From Chitinispirillales bacterium (GTDB lineage: Bacteria > Fibrobacterota > Chitinivibrionia > Chitinivibrionales > Chitinispirillaceae), in assembly GCA_031254445.1 (NCBI GenBank), contig JAIRUL010000177.1, positions 1 to 8,620 of the forward strand: a DNA stretch of 8,620 nt. Reading direction: 5' to 3'. Each line of letters begins with the position of its first letter. The stretch's first letter is position 1. Of this stretch, positions 1-5,726 are shown piece after piece. The translations under genes were made by a program, and so were the position numbers. The notes under the pieces were generated by a model. The model was not told where the DNA came from, ran no database searches, and saw nothing but the letters and a program-made list of their open reading frames with translations.

Positions 1-161
1 TTAAGCTCCTCCTCCGTCAAGTCCTTGACTTTCTTGTTCTCGTCGAGCTGGGCCTTAGCCAAAATCTCAACGGCGGACGTATGGCCGATGCCGAATACAT
101 ACGTCAGCGCGATAACGGAGCGCTTATTGTTAGGAATGTCGACTCCTGCTACACGAGCCAC
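1..161 (-). CDS. rpsM: 30S ribosomal protein S13, N-terminal part (cut by window edge)
   Basis: S13 sits in the head of the small subunit, where it contacts the P-site tRNA and forms a bridge to the large subunit. The first 53 codons are visible and begin (M)[20 protein letters not shown], followed by FGIG and TSAVEIL, the signature N-terminus of the family. The rest of the gene (the family is about 120 residues) lies beyond base 1. The start is GTG, seven bases after an AAGGGG Shine-Dalgarno sequence at 169-174. No in-frame ATG gives a better start, and the second residue onwards matches the family start. The gene lies downstream of rpsK, the reverse of the usual rpsM-rpsK order, across a 119-nt spacer. 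The identity is certain; the intactness of the missing part cannot be judged. Confidence 0.95.
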   Translation of the reverse strand, partial: MARVAGVDIPNNKRSVIALTYVFGIGHTSAVEILAKAQLDENKKVKDLTEEEL

Positions 162-246
162 GGTAAAACCCCTTTATAAATGTTTAGCCTTAACCATTAA
201 TTCTTAATTATCGATGCTCAATGCCCACGCCCGACGCGTTTATCCC

Positions 247-265
247 GGGCGCGCTTTTTGCGCCC
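247..265 (-). other. small GC hairpin in the rpsK-rpsM spacer
   Basis: GGGCGC and GCGCCC form a 6-bp stem around a 7-nt loop, starting 15 bases after the rpsK stop codon. No T-tract follows on the minus strand, so it does not look like an intrinsic terminator. It could be an mRNA stability or processing element, or chance in GC-rich DNA. An 8-base C run at 274-281 (G8 on the coding strand, including the last base of the rpsK stop) lies beside it. Confidence 0.3.
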
Positions 266-280
266 ATTGCCATCCCCCCC

Positions 281-673
281 CTACACCCTCCGCCTCTTCG
301 GCGGCCTGCACCCGTTGTGCGGCACGGCCGTAAAGTCCTTAATGCACGTCACTTTCAAGCCCGCCGCGCTAAGCGACCTTATGGCGCTCTCGCGGCCGTT
401 GCCCGCGCCGCGCAGGTGCACCTCTATTTTGCGCACGCCGGCGTCGAACGCGGCCTTGCCCACGACTTCGGCGGCGAGGCCCGCCGCATACGGCGTGCTC
501 TTGCGGGAACCCTTGAAGCCGGCCTTGCCGGGCGTATTCCAAGCGACAACGTTACCTTTAGCGTCGGTAACATTGATGATAGTGTTGTTGAACGTAGCGC
601 GAACGTGGGCGATGCCATCCGCCGGAGCCTTCTTCTTAACCTTCTTCGCCGCGCTTGACGATTCTTTGTTCAT
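281..673 (-). CDS. rpsK: 30S ribosomal protein S11
   Basis: S11 lies on the platform of the small subunit, where it binds 16S rRNA with S6/S18 and helps shape the E-site mRNA path. The protein is 130 residues, the normal family length. Conserved features are [15 protein letters not shown] at about 23-37, the [13 protein letters not shown] block at 52-64 and the C-terminal [13 protein letters not shown] at 118-130. The Asn-Gly pair at 120-121 corresponds to the site known to form isoaspartate in E. coli S11. The usual GPG turn before GRES reads GAG here (residues 89-91). The N-terminus is a short lysine-rich tail. ATG is seven bases after AAAAAAGG (681-688). The gene lies between infA and rpsM, which is unusual because S11 normally follows S13. 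A second copy beyond the window cannot be excluded. Confidence 0.97.
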   Translation of the reverse strand: MNKESSSAAKKVKKKAPADGIAHVRATFNNTIINVTDAKGNVVAWNTPGKAGFKGSRKSTPYAAGLAAEVVGKAAFDAGVRKIEVHLRGAGNGRESAIRSLSAAGLKVTCIKDFTAVPHNGCRPPKRRRV

Positions 674-692
674 TTCACAACCTTTTTTGTTA

Positions 693-721
693 TTTATAGT
701 TATTCATTGACAACAAAACAA
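693..721 (-). promoter_or_regulatory. possible sigma70-type promoter before rpsK
   Basis: On the minus strand, TTGTTT (plus 716-721) is separated by 17 bases from TATAAA (plus 693-698). The -10 matches the consensus at 5 of 6 bases and the -35 at only 3 of 6. Transcription would begin about 13 bases before the rpsK start codon, leaving a leader just long enough to hold part of the A-rich Shine-Dalgarno region. It could give the rpsK-rpsM segment its own promoter. The spacer is AT-rich, so a chance match is quite possible. Confidence 0.3.
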
Positions 722-757
722 TGCCGCCGCAAATAATGCCTAAAACCGCGCGCCGTA

Positions 758-976
758 TCATTTATACCTATAAACAATCCGGCCCCTAGACAAGTCGTAA
801 GGCGAAAGCTCTACCAAAACCTTATCCCCGGGCAGAATGCGTATATAGTTCATCCGCATCTTGCCGGAAATGTGAGCCAGCACCTCGTGCTTGTTCTCGA
901 GCTGCACCTTGAAAGAGGCATTCGGCAGCGCCTCCGTTATAGTGCCCTCCACCTGTATCGAATCGTTTTTCCCCAT
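758..976 (-). CDS. infA: translation initiation factor IF-1
   Basis: IF-1 binds the A site of the 30S subunit during initiation and works with IF-2 and IF-3. The 72-residue protein is a single S1-type OB fold of the usual length. Hallmarks are [20 protein letters not shown] near the N-terminus, then [24 protein letters not shown], and the C-terminal [16 protein letters not shown]. The gene follows secY by 57 bases with no adk or map between them, and no rpmJ follows it. ATG at 974-976 is the only plausible start, but there is no good Shine-Dalgarno sequence before it (only GGA at a poor distance). A two-tier hairpin at 991-1026 lies 14 bases upstream, so its translation may be structure-controlled or coupled; that is inference. 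Confidence 0.97.
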   Translation of the reverse strand: MGKNDSIQVEGTITEALPNASFKVQLENKHEVLAHISGKMRMNYIRILPGDKVLVELSPYDLSRGRIVYRYK

Positions 977-990
977 ATTCTTATACTGTC

Positions 991-1026
991 CGCGCTAAAG
1001 GCGGAAAAAACCGCCCTCTTGGCGCG
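991..1026 (-). promoter_or_regulatory. two-tier hairpin between secY and infA
   Basis: On the coding (minus) strand an outer stem CGCGC/GCGCG (plus 1022-1026 and 991-995) encloses an inner stem GGCGG/CCGCC (plus 1011-1015 and 1000-1004) with a T6 loop. The element fills most of the 57-base secY-infA spacer and ends 14 bases before the infA ATG. No T-tract follows, so it is not a standard intrinsic terminator. It could be a processing site, a stability element, or a structure limiting access to the infA start. The pairing is visible in the sequence; a function is not. Confidence 0.45.
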
Positions 1027-1033
1027 AAAAAAG

Positions 1034-2353
1034 CTATCTCCTTCCGCGCAAGGAACCTTTTTTCATAAAGCCCTCGTAATTGCGCTGCTGCAAATGCGAC
1101 TCCAGCTGCTGGAGCGTATCCAAGGCCACGCCCACCACAATCAGGATGCTCGTGCCGCCGAAGTAAAACCCGCCGCCAAACGACCTCATTAGGAGCATCG
1201 GCAGCACGGCGATGAGCGCCAAAAATACAGAGCCGGGCAAGGTAATCCTCGCCAGCACATTTTCCAAAAATTCCGCAGTCTTCTTGCCGGGGCGTATGCC
1301 AGGGATAAAGCCGCCCTGACGCTTCAAGTTATCGGCGATGTCCACCGGATTGAAAACTATCGCGGTATAGAAGTACGTAAAGAATATGATCAAAAGGCCG
1401 TACAGAACCGAGTAGACCGCCCCGTCGGGCCCAAACAAGCGGAAGATGTCGTCCATAAACGACGACTCGGCTCCGGCAAAGCTCTTGATTATCATGCCGG
1501 GGAACGTCATAATCGACGACGCGAAGATGATGGGGATGACGCCTGCCATATTTAGGCGAAGCGGCAGCACGGTGTTCTGCCCCGCGTACATCTTGGCGCC
1601 CACTACTTTCTTAGGCGTCTGTATCGGTATCCGGCGCTGCGCCTGCGTCATTATCACAACGGCCACCGTGGCCGCGACCACTATCGCCAAAATGGCGAGC
1701 GACTGGACGATGTGCATCCTGTCAACCATGATCTGCTGAACCTCGGTCACGACCCTTGAAGGGATCATCGCCACGATGCCTATGAAGATGAGGAGCGATA
1801 TGCCGTTTCCGACGCCCCGCGCCGTTATCTGCTCGCCGAGCCACATCGTTATCACCGTGCCGGTCGTGAGCGATAACACCGGCGTGGCCATAAACAAAAA
1901 GCCCTGCATCTGAGGGATGACCGCCGACACGCCGTTGTCCTGTATGCTCGAAATAAATATAGAAATGCCGGCGGCCTGAATCGCGCCAAAGATAACCGTC
2001 CCGTACCTTGTGTACTGCGTCAGCTTCTTGCGCCCCTCCGCCCCCTCGCGCTGCAGTTTGTGTATGGCGGGGAAGATAGTCCCCATGAGCTGCATTATGA
2101 TGGACGCCGTGATGTACGGCATGATGCCGAGCGCAAAGACCGTAAAACGGCCGAAGTTGCCGCCGACGAACATATCGTAGAAGCCGAAGAGGCCGTCCAT
2201 GTTGGACGCCATGAAGCTTCTGAGCACATCCGCGTTCACGCCGGGCGTGGGCACGTGCCCGCCAAGCCTATAAAGAAAAATAATCAAGAGCGTGAAGAAG
2301 ATCTTCTTCCTCAGCTCCTGAATCTTGAACATATTGCGTACGGTATCAAGCAC
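1034..2353 (-). CDS. secY: protein translocase subunit SecY
   Basis: SecY is the channel of the Sec translocon in the cytoplasmic membrane. With SecE, SecG and the ribosome or SecA it passes or inserts unfolded proteins. The 439-residue protein has the ten expected membrane segments, at roughly 18-34, 70-90, 115-135, 149-168, 183-202, 216-236, 267-287, 312-334, 371-391 and 396-413. Recognisable blocks are GGHVPTPG (31-38), the plug region FYDMFVGGNFGRF (58-70), ALGIMPYITASIIMQL (74-89), GVGNGISLLIF (180-190), NMAGVIPIIFASS (268-280), FNPVDIADNLKRQGGFIPGIRPG (334-356) and C-terminal QQRNYEGFMKKG. The start is GTG two bases after the rplO stop, with its GAGG (2364-2367) inside rplO, so the two are probably translationally coupled. 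The last codons contain an AAGGAG with no start codon after it. Confidence 0.98.
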   Translation of the reverse strand: MLDTVRNMFKIQELRKKIFFTLLIIFLYRLGGHVPTPGVNADVLRSFMASNMDGLFGFYDMFVGGNFGRFTVFALGIMPYITASIIMQLMGTIFPAIHKLQREGAEGRKKLTQYTRYGTVIFGAIQAAGISIFISSIQDNGVSAVIPQMQGFLFMATPVLSLTTGTVITMWLGEQITARGVGNGISLLIFIGIVAMIPSRVVTEVQQIMVDRMHIVQSLAILAIVVAATVAVVIMTQAQRRIPIQTPKKVVGAKMYAGQNTVLPLRLNMAGVIPIIFASSIMTFPGMIIKSFAGAESSFMDDIFRLFGPDGAVYSVLYGLLIIFFTYFYTAIVFNPVDIADNLKRQGGFIPGIRPGKKTAEFLENVLARITLPGSVFLALIAVLPMLLMRSFGGGFYFGGTSILIVVGVALDTLQQLESHLQQRNYEGFMKKGSLRGRR

Positions 2354-2355
2354 GG

Positions 2356-2802
2356 CTATGCGACCTCTGCTTTCCCTTTTGCTTTCTCAATCTTATCTTT
2401 CGCGGACTTCGAGTAGGCGTCTACCCGAAACACCAGCGCCTTTGTGAGCTCGCCCGAACCGAGAATCTTCACCGGCTTGCCCGCTTCGTGGATAAGCCCT
2501 AGGCGGCGAAGCACCTCGGGCGTAACGTCCGAACCGCCCACGTCGGCCTCCTCGAGGGAACCCACGTTCACGATTTGGTACTCCTTCTTGAACGGGCTGT
2601 GAAAACCCACCTTGGGGATGCGGCGCGTGAGGGGCGTCTGCCCGCCCTCAAAGTAAAACTTTTGATAGGAGCCGCTGCGGGACTTGTCGCCGTTGCTGCC
2701 GTGCCCCGCCGTCTTGCCCTGCCCGCTCGCCGTGCCGCGGCCAAGCCTCTTGGTCTCCCTATGAGAGCCAGCCGACGGTTTTAAATTGTTCAACTTGAGC
2801 AT
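2356..2802 (-). CDS. rplO: 50S ribosomal protein L15
   Basis: L15 is a late-assembly protein of the large subunit that threads a long basic arm through 23S rRNA. The 148-residue product has the family's Gly/Arg-rich N-terminal arm, with LGRGTASGQGKTAGHG at about 20-35 and FEGGQTPLTRRIPKVGF at about 51-67. The globular C-terminal part contains EVLRRLGLI and KPVKILGSGELTKAL. It ends with an Ala/Lys-rich tail. ATG lies nine bases after the AAGG of a GGGAGAAGG purine run (2812-2820). It follows rpmD by 20 bases and is two bases from secY, the canonical rpmD-rplO-secY order. Confidence 0.97.
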   Translation of the reverse strand: MLKLNNLKPSAGSHRETKRLGRGTASGQGKTAGHGSNGDKSRSGSYQKFYFEGGQTPLTRRIPKVGFHSPFKKEYQIVNVGSLEEADVGGSDVTPEVLRRLGLIHEAGKPVKILGSGELTKALVFRVDAYSKSAKDKIEKAKGKAEVA

Positions 2803-2822
2803 ATTTATTCGCCTTCTCCCCT

Positions 2823-3005
2823 TTATACTTCTTCTACGGTTACCAAATGTTGGACGGCGCCGATCATCCCGCGGATCGTCGGATTGTCGTCGTGCTCGAC
2901 CGTCTGATTCATCTTGCGGATGCCTAAAGCCCGAATAGTGGCTTTTTGGTTCTTCAAGCGGCCGATCGCGCTTTTTACCTGAGTAATTTTTAACTTTTTA
3001 GCCAT
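2823..3005 (-). CDS. rpmD: 50S ribosomal protein L30
   Basis: L30 is a small peripheral protein of the large subunit near the 5S rRNA region. The 60-residue product has the normal bacterial short-form length. It shows [33 protein letters not shown] at 4-36, the conserved core, followed by the NPTIRGMI turn and a VTVEEV end. ATG is six bases after GAGGG (3012-3016). It lies between rpsE and rplO, as in other spc operons, but the spacer from rpsE is 109 bases and holds two inverted repeats. Confidence 0.97.
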   Translation of the reverse strand: MAKKLKITQVKSAIGRLKNQKATIRALGIRKMNQTVEHDDNPTIRGMIGAVQHLVTVEEV

Positions 3006-3075
3006 TTTCTTCCCTCAACACAGATAAACAATGTTCCATAGGGCATTTGGGCAACCCGCCCCTATATTTTTTTTA

Positions 3076-3114
3076 ATTGGCGAATAATGCCAATCAACCA
3101 TTCTTGCCCAAGAA
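3076..3114 (-). other. two adjacent inverted repeats in the rpsE-rpmD spacer
   Basis: The first, directly after the rpsE stop, is TTCTTG-GG-CAAGAA (3101-3114): perfect 6-base arms around two bases. The second is ATTGGC/GCCAAT around a 7-base loop (3076-3094). On the coding strand the second is followed by a run of eight A (plus T8 at 3067-3074), so neither is a minus-strand intrinsic terminator. They may be processing or protein-binding elements. The first has too short a centre to fold as a simple RNA hairpin but is a good DNA palindrome. Confidence 0.35.
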
Positions 3115-3615
3115 TCAACTAACCGCTATTTGGCGCAACGCCTTTATCTGGTCGCGCGTCTTAAGCTGCTTCAGCCCGTCAAGCGTCGCCTTGACGACGT
3201 TGTGCGCGTTCGTCGTGCCGAGGCACTTTGTCAAGATGTTGCGGACGCCCGCGAGTTCAAGCACTGCGCGCGCCGGGCCGCCGGCGATTACGCCGGTGCC
3301 GGGGGCCGCCGGCTTCAGGATGATCCTGCCCGCGCCGAAGTGGCCGATTACGTCGTGCGGTATGGTGCCGTCCACAACGCTCACTTTCACCATGTTCTTT
3401 CTGGCGCTGTCGCCCGCCTTGCGGATCGCCTCGGTGACATCGTTCGCCTTGCCCATGCCGATGCCGACTTTCCCGCCGCCGTCGCCCACGGCGACAAGCG
3501 CGTTAAAACCGAAGCGGCGGCCGCCCTTGACCACCTTCGCCACACGGCTGACCGCGACAAGCCTCTCCGCAAACTGCGACTCTCCGCCGCCCGACATCAA
3601 TTCTTCGTTACTCAA
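3115..3615 (-). CDS. rpsE: 30S ribosomal protein S5
   Basis: S5 is in the small-subunit body at the mRNA entry and decoding region and affects accuracy; it is the classical site of spectinomycin resistance. The 166-residue protein has the N-terminal double-stranded RNA-binding fold (about 14-80), including [25 protein letters not shown] and [20 protein letters not shown]. The C-terminal domain has [24 protein letters not shown] and the [16 protein letters not shown] block. The start is TTG, eight bases after a strong GGAGGGG (3624-3630). The next in-frame ATG (3597) lacks such a site, so TTG is preferred. The gene is in normal rplR-rpsE-rpmD order. Confidence 0.96.
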   Translation of the reverse strand: MSNEELMSGGGESQFAERLVAVSRVAKVVKGGRRFGFNALVAVGDGGGKVGIGMGKANDVTEAIRKAGDSARKNMVKVSVVDGTIPHDVIGHFGAGRIILKPAAPGTGVIAGGPARAVLELAGVRNILTKCLGTTNAHNVVKATLDGLKQLKTRDQIKALRQIAVS

Positions 3616-3623
3616 AGATACTA

Positions 3624-3630
3624 CCCCTCC
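3624..3630 (-). promoter_or_regulatory. Shine-Dalgarno site fixing the TTG start of rpsE
   Basis: GGAGGGG on the minus strand lies eight bases before the TTG at 3613-3615. It is among the strongest such sites in the window and would be misplaced by 26 bases for the in-frame ATG at 3597. This supports TTG as the true start. Confidence 0.7.
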
Positions 3631-3686
3631 GTTAAGCGGGCAACCCTAAACATAGCCGCCCTCGATATAAACCTATTTGGTTATTT

Positions 3687-4061
3687 TCAGAACACGAGCC
3701 CCTTGCCGCGCGCCGCCTCCGCCAAAGCCTTGACGCGGCCGTGGTAGAGGTAGCCTTTCCTGTCAAACACAACCGCCTTAACGCCCTTGCTAATCGCGAT
3801 CTCGGCGACCATCTCGCCGACAATCTTGGAGACCTCGGTCTTGTTCAGCTTCTTGCCGGAAACTTTCTGGGCAAACTCCTTGCCCGTGCTCCCCGCGTGG
3901 GCAACGGTCTTGCCCGCCACATCGTCCACAATCTGCGCGTAGATGTGGTTGATGCTGCGCCTAACGCACAACCGCGGGCGCTCTGTTGTCCCGCTGATAG
4001 ACTTACGGACGCGGGCGGCCCGACGCGACCGCTCAAGACTTCTTTTTTTTGCGCTGTTCAT
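3687..4061 (-). CDS. rplR: 50S ribosomal protein L18
   Basis: L18 binds 5S rRNA with L5 and anchors it in the central protuberance. The 124-residue product has a basic N-terminal tail, [37 protein letters not shown] at about 11-48, and the C-terminal [32 protein letters not shown], all typical of the family. The family motif FRSNKHIYAQ reads [10 protein letters not shown] here. ATG is ten bases after AAGGAG (4072-4077). A run of eight A in codons 4-7 (plus 4043-4050) falls in a lysine/arginine stretch. Gene order is rplF-rplR-rpsE as expected. Confidence 0.97.
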   Translation of the reverse strand: MNSAKKRSLERSRRAARVRKSISGTTERPRLCVRRSINHIYAQIVDDVAGKTVAHAGSTGKEFAQKVSGKKLNKTEVSKIVGEMVAEIAISKGVKAVVFDRKGYLYHGRVKALAEAARGKGLVF

Positions 4062-4147
4062 ACCGCTAATACTCCTTAATATTCTTTATTATACGGTTTG
4101 ACAAGATTGTCCGCCCTATCGCCCCGTATTATTATCCTAATGCGTTA

Positions 4148-4687
4148 TTACTTGCCCGCCGTCTTCCCGGCTTTCCTTCTTATCTGTTCGCCGGCGTACC
4201 TTATGCCCTTGCCTTTGTAAGGTTCGGGGGGGCGGATGCGGCGGATATCCGCGGCGGCTTGGCCGACTTTCTCTTTGTCTATGCCTTCGACAATAATCTT
4301 GTTCTGCCCCTCGGTCTTGTAATCGAGCCCCGGGCGCGCCTTGAAGTGCACCGTGTCCGAGAGCCCCGCCGCTATCAGCAAATCCTTGCCCTTGAGCTCG
4401 GCCTTGTAGCCGACGCCCACCACCTCAAGCTCAATCTTGTAACCGGCCGACACGCCCACGACCATGTTGTTGATGAGCACGCGGTAAAGGCCCCACAAAG
4501 CCTTGGTGTTCTCCGCCTCTATCGCCGGAGTGAGCGTAACCGCCCCGTCGGCGAACTCTACCTTGACCTCGGGAGGCACCTCCCTGCTCAGCGTACCCTT
4601 TGCGCCCTTGACCTCGACCTTGCGGCCGCTGATCGTAACGGTGACGCCGCCCGGCACCTTGACAGGCAATTTTCCTATGCGTGACAC
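4148..4687 (-). CDS. rplF: 50S ribosomal protein L6
   Basis: L6 is a two-domain protein near the factor-binding site of the large subunit, in contact with the sarcin-ricin region. The 179-residue length is normal. It starts SRIGKLPVKVPGGVTVTISG, has the domain-linking NMVVGVSAGYKIELEVVGVGYKAELKGKDL at about 74-103, and ends with the diagnostic RRIRPPEPYKGKGIRYAGEQIRRKAGKTAGK. The start is GTG, six bases after AAAGGAG (4694-4700). It follows rpsH by a 127-base spacer that can fold into competing hairpins, and precedes rplR by 86 bases. Confidence 0.97.
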   Translation of the reverse strand: MSRIGKLPVKVPGGVTVTISGRKVEVKGAKGTLSREVPPEVKVEFADGAVTLTPAIEAENTKALWGLYRVLINNMVVGVSAGYKIELEVVGVGYKAELKGKDLLIAAGLSDTVHFKARPGLDYKTEGQNKIIVEGIDKEKVGQAAADIRRIRPPEPYKGKGIRYAGEQIRRKAGKTAGK

Positions 4688-4693
4688 TTTTTG

Positions 4694-4700
4694 CTCCTTT
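4694..4700 (-). promoter_or_regulatory. Shine-Dalgarno site fixing the GTG start of rplF
   Basis: AAAGGAG on the minus strand stands six bases before GTG (4685-4687). The next residues read SRIGKLP, the family N-terminus, so GTG is the start. Confidence 0.7.
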
Positions 4701-4774
4701 ACAACCTTATTATTCGCGGATCAAAAAACCTCGACCCAACAATCGCTATCGTATATCTTAGGCATCAATACAAC

Positions 4775-4806
4775 CTTGCTATGCAGGGGCAAGATATTTC
4801 CGCCCC
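4775..4806 (-). promoter_or_regulatory. pair of mutually exclusive hairpins after rpsH
   Basis: Two stems share bases on the coding strand. One pairs GGGGC (plus 4802-4806) with GCCCC (plus 4786-4790) around 11 bases. The other pairs CTTGC (plus 4789-4793) with GCAAG (plus 4775-4779) around 9 bases. They cannot form together, an arrangement seen in attenuators and switches. No T-tract follows either. The pairing is seen; a switching role is inference and the stems are only 5 bp. Confidence 0.3.
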
Positions 4807-4814
4807 AGACCCGT

Positions 4815-5210
4815 TTACCAAATCAACCCAATGACTTCCCCGCCCACGTTCATCTTCCGGCAATCCATGTCCGTCATCACGCCCTTAGACGTGCTGACGA
4901 TGGCGATGCCCATGCCGTTCAAAACCCTGGGCACGCCGCCGGCGCCGGAGTACTTCTTGCGGCCAGGCGTGGAAACGCGCTTGAGGCCCTGGATGGCGTT
5001 GCGCATCTCGTCGTCGTACTTGAGCAGAATCTTAATCGTCCCCTGCTTCTCATCCTCAACGAACGCGTACTTAGAGATGAAGTGGTTCTCGAAGAGAATC
5101 CGCGTGATCTCCTTCTTCAGCTTGTTCGCAGGAACATCGACAGTGCGCTTCCGGGCATGGATAGCGTTCCTGATCCTGTTGAACATGTCGGCAATCTGAT
5201 CCGTTAACAT
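4815..5210 (-). CDS. rpsH: 30S ribosomal protein S8
   Basis: S8 is a primary 16S rRNA-binding protein of the small-subunit body; in E. coli it also represses the spc operon by binding its own mRNA. The 131-residue product begins LTDQIADMFNRIRNAI, has VPANKLKKEITRILFENHFI at 26-45, and carries the RNA-binding C-terminal block STPGRKKY, GVPRVLNGMGIAIVSTSKGVMTD and GGEVIGLIW. The very end (GLIW) differs from the common CYVW type. ATG is nine bases after AAGGGG (5220-5225). The gene follows rpsN by 182 bases, the longest spacer in the window. Confidence 0.97.
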   Translation of the reverse strand: MLTDQIADMFNRIRNAIHARKRTVDVPANKLKKEITRILFENHFISKYAFVEDEKQGTIKILLKYDDEMRNAIQGLKRVSTPGRKKYSGAGGVPRVLNGMGIAIVSTSKGVMTDMDCRKMNVGGEVIGLIW

Positions 5211-5347
5211 CCTTCACTACCCCTTATGTTATTATAATACCGTAATCCGAAACAAAACATTTATCGGAGCAACTATGGGCGGACACGCAGGTTCGCCCCC
5301 GCAAATCGGCAATTCAGCGATTACCCTGCCGCCCAACCCAATCCATA

Positions 5348-5364
5348 GCAGCCCATCCGGCTGC
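5348..5364 (-). other. hairpin in the rpsN-rpsH spacer
   Basis: GCAGCC and GGCTGC form a 6-bp stem around a 5-base loop, extendable by one G-U pair, 28 bases after the rpsN stop codon. It is followed on the coding strand by a G-rich stretch, not a T-tract. The remaining 182-base spacer (5211-5392) holds no recognisable gene; its start-proximal part is AT-rich. Confidence 0.35.
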
Positions 5365-5392
5365 CGCAGGCCAATCGACACGCTAACCGCGC

Positions 5393-5578
5393 CTACCAGC
5401 TCGCCTTGACCACGCCGGGAATCTCCCCCTTGAGCGCCATCTCCCTGAAACAGAGCCTGCATAGGCCGAAATCGCGGATGAACGCCCGCGGGCGGCCGCA
5501 ACGCTTGCAGCGCGTGTACGAACGAACCTTGAACTTCGGCTTCTTCCTGCATTTTTCTATTAACGCCTTACGTGCCAC
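5393..5578 (-). CDS. rpsN: 30S ribosomal protein S14, zinc-binding short form
   Basis: S14 is in the head of the small subunit near S10 and S19 and is a late-assembly protein. The 61-residue product is the short form (type Z). Four cysteines at 24, 27, 40 and 43 make two CxxC pairs 12 residues apart, the zinc-ribbon arrangement (RCKRCGRP then GLCRLCFRE). It begins ARKALIEKC and ends [11 protein letters not shown], the usual family ends. The start is GTG, eight bases after AGGAG (5587-5591). A longer in-frame reading from 5668 would add 30 residues unrelated to S14 and is rejected. It sits between rplE and rpsH, the canonical place. Confidence 0.97.
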   Translation of the reverse strand: MARKALIEKCRKKPKFKVRSYTRCKRCGRPRAFIRDFGLCRLCFREMALKGEIPGVVKASW

Positions 5579-5586
5579 TTGCGCTG

Positions 5587-5591
5587 CTCCT
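5587..5591 (-). promoter_or_regulatory. Shine-Dalgarno site fixing the GTG start of rpsN
   Basis: AGGAG on the minus strand is eight bases before the GTG at 5576-5578. It supports the 61-residue S14 over the longer open frame. Confidence 0.7.
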
Positions 5592-5612
5592 AACCTTATT
5601 GTTTTTATTGCA

Positions 5613-5641
5613 TGCGCCGACGGAAACCGCCCCGCCGCGCA
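5613..5641 (-). other. two-tier hairpin in the rplE-rpsN spacer
   Basis: An outer stem TGCGC/GCGCA (plus 5637-5641 and 5613-5617) encloses a small CGG-TTT-CCG inner hairpin (plus 5621-5629). It lies 34 bases before the rpsN start in a 148-base spacer otherwise without recognisable content. The GC richness makes a chance pairing plausible. Confidence 0.3.
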
Positions 5642-5726
5642 CAAATTCATTGCCGCACAACGTATCAATAATTAACCGGCGCATAACGCGAACTTTCCGC
5701 AGCGCCGACGCGCAAACCCCGCGCTT

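Noticed and set aside
172..177. TATAAA before rpsM as a promoter -10
   Set aside because: It would put the transcription start inside or past the Shine-Dalgarno sequence, and the -35 match is poor.
208..273. 21-codon open frame (starting MAMGAKSAPG) in the rpsK-rpsM spacer
   Set aside because: It resembles no known family, is not L36, and its upstream G-run is not a normal Shine-Dalgarno. A frame this short is expected by chance.
3077..3747. Long plus-strand open frames opposite rpsE and rplR (and similar ones elsewhere)
   Set aside because: They are antisense readings of well-identified ribosomal-protein genes in GC-rich DNA. They have no family signature, no Shine-Dalgarno and no reason to be coding.
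4043..4050. A8 run in rplR as a programmed frameshift site
   Set aside because: It encodes the lysine-rich N-terminal tail in frame, and no alternative product or stimulatory structure is visible. It may be error-prone but shows no sign of recoding.
4088..4093. Perfect TATAAT before rplR as a promoter
   Set aside because: The region 15-19 bases upstream reads GC-rich with no -35 match, and there is no extended -10 TG. AT-rich leader sequence explains it.
5231..5236. Perfect TATAAT before rpsH as a promoter
   Set aside because: No acceptable -35 element at 16-18 bases; the nearest TTGTTT is only 13 bases away.
5579..5668. A 30-residue N-terminal extension of S14
   Set aside because: The added residues are unlike S14, and AGGAG at 5587-5591 places the start at the GTG of 5576-5578, giving the standard 61-residue zinc form.
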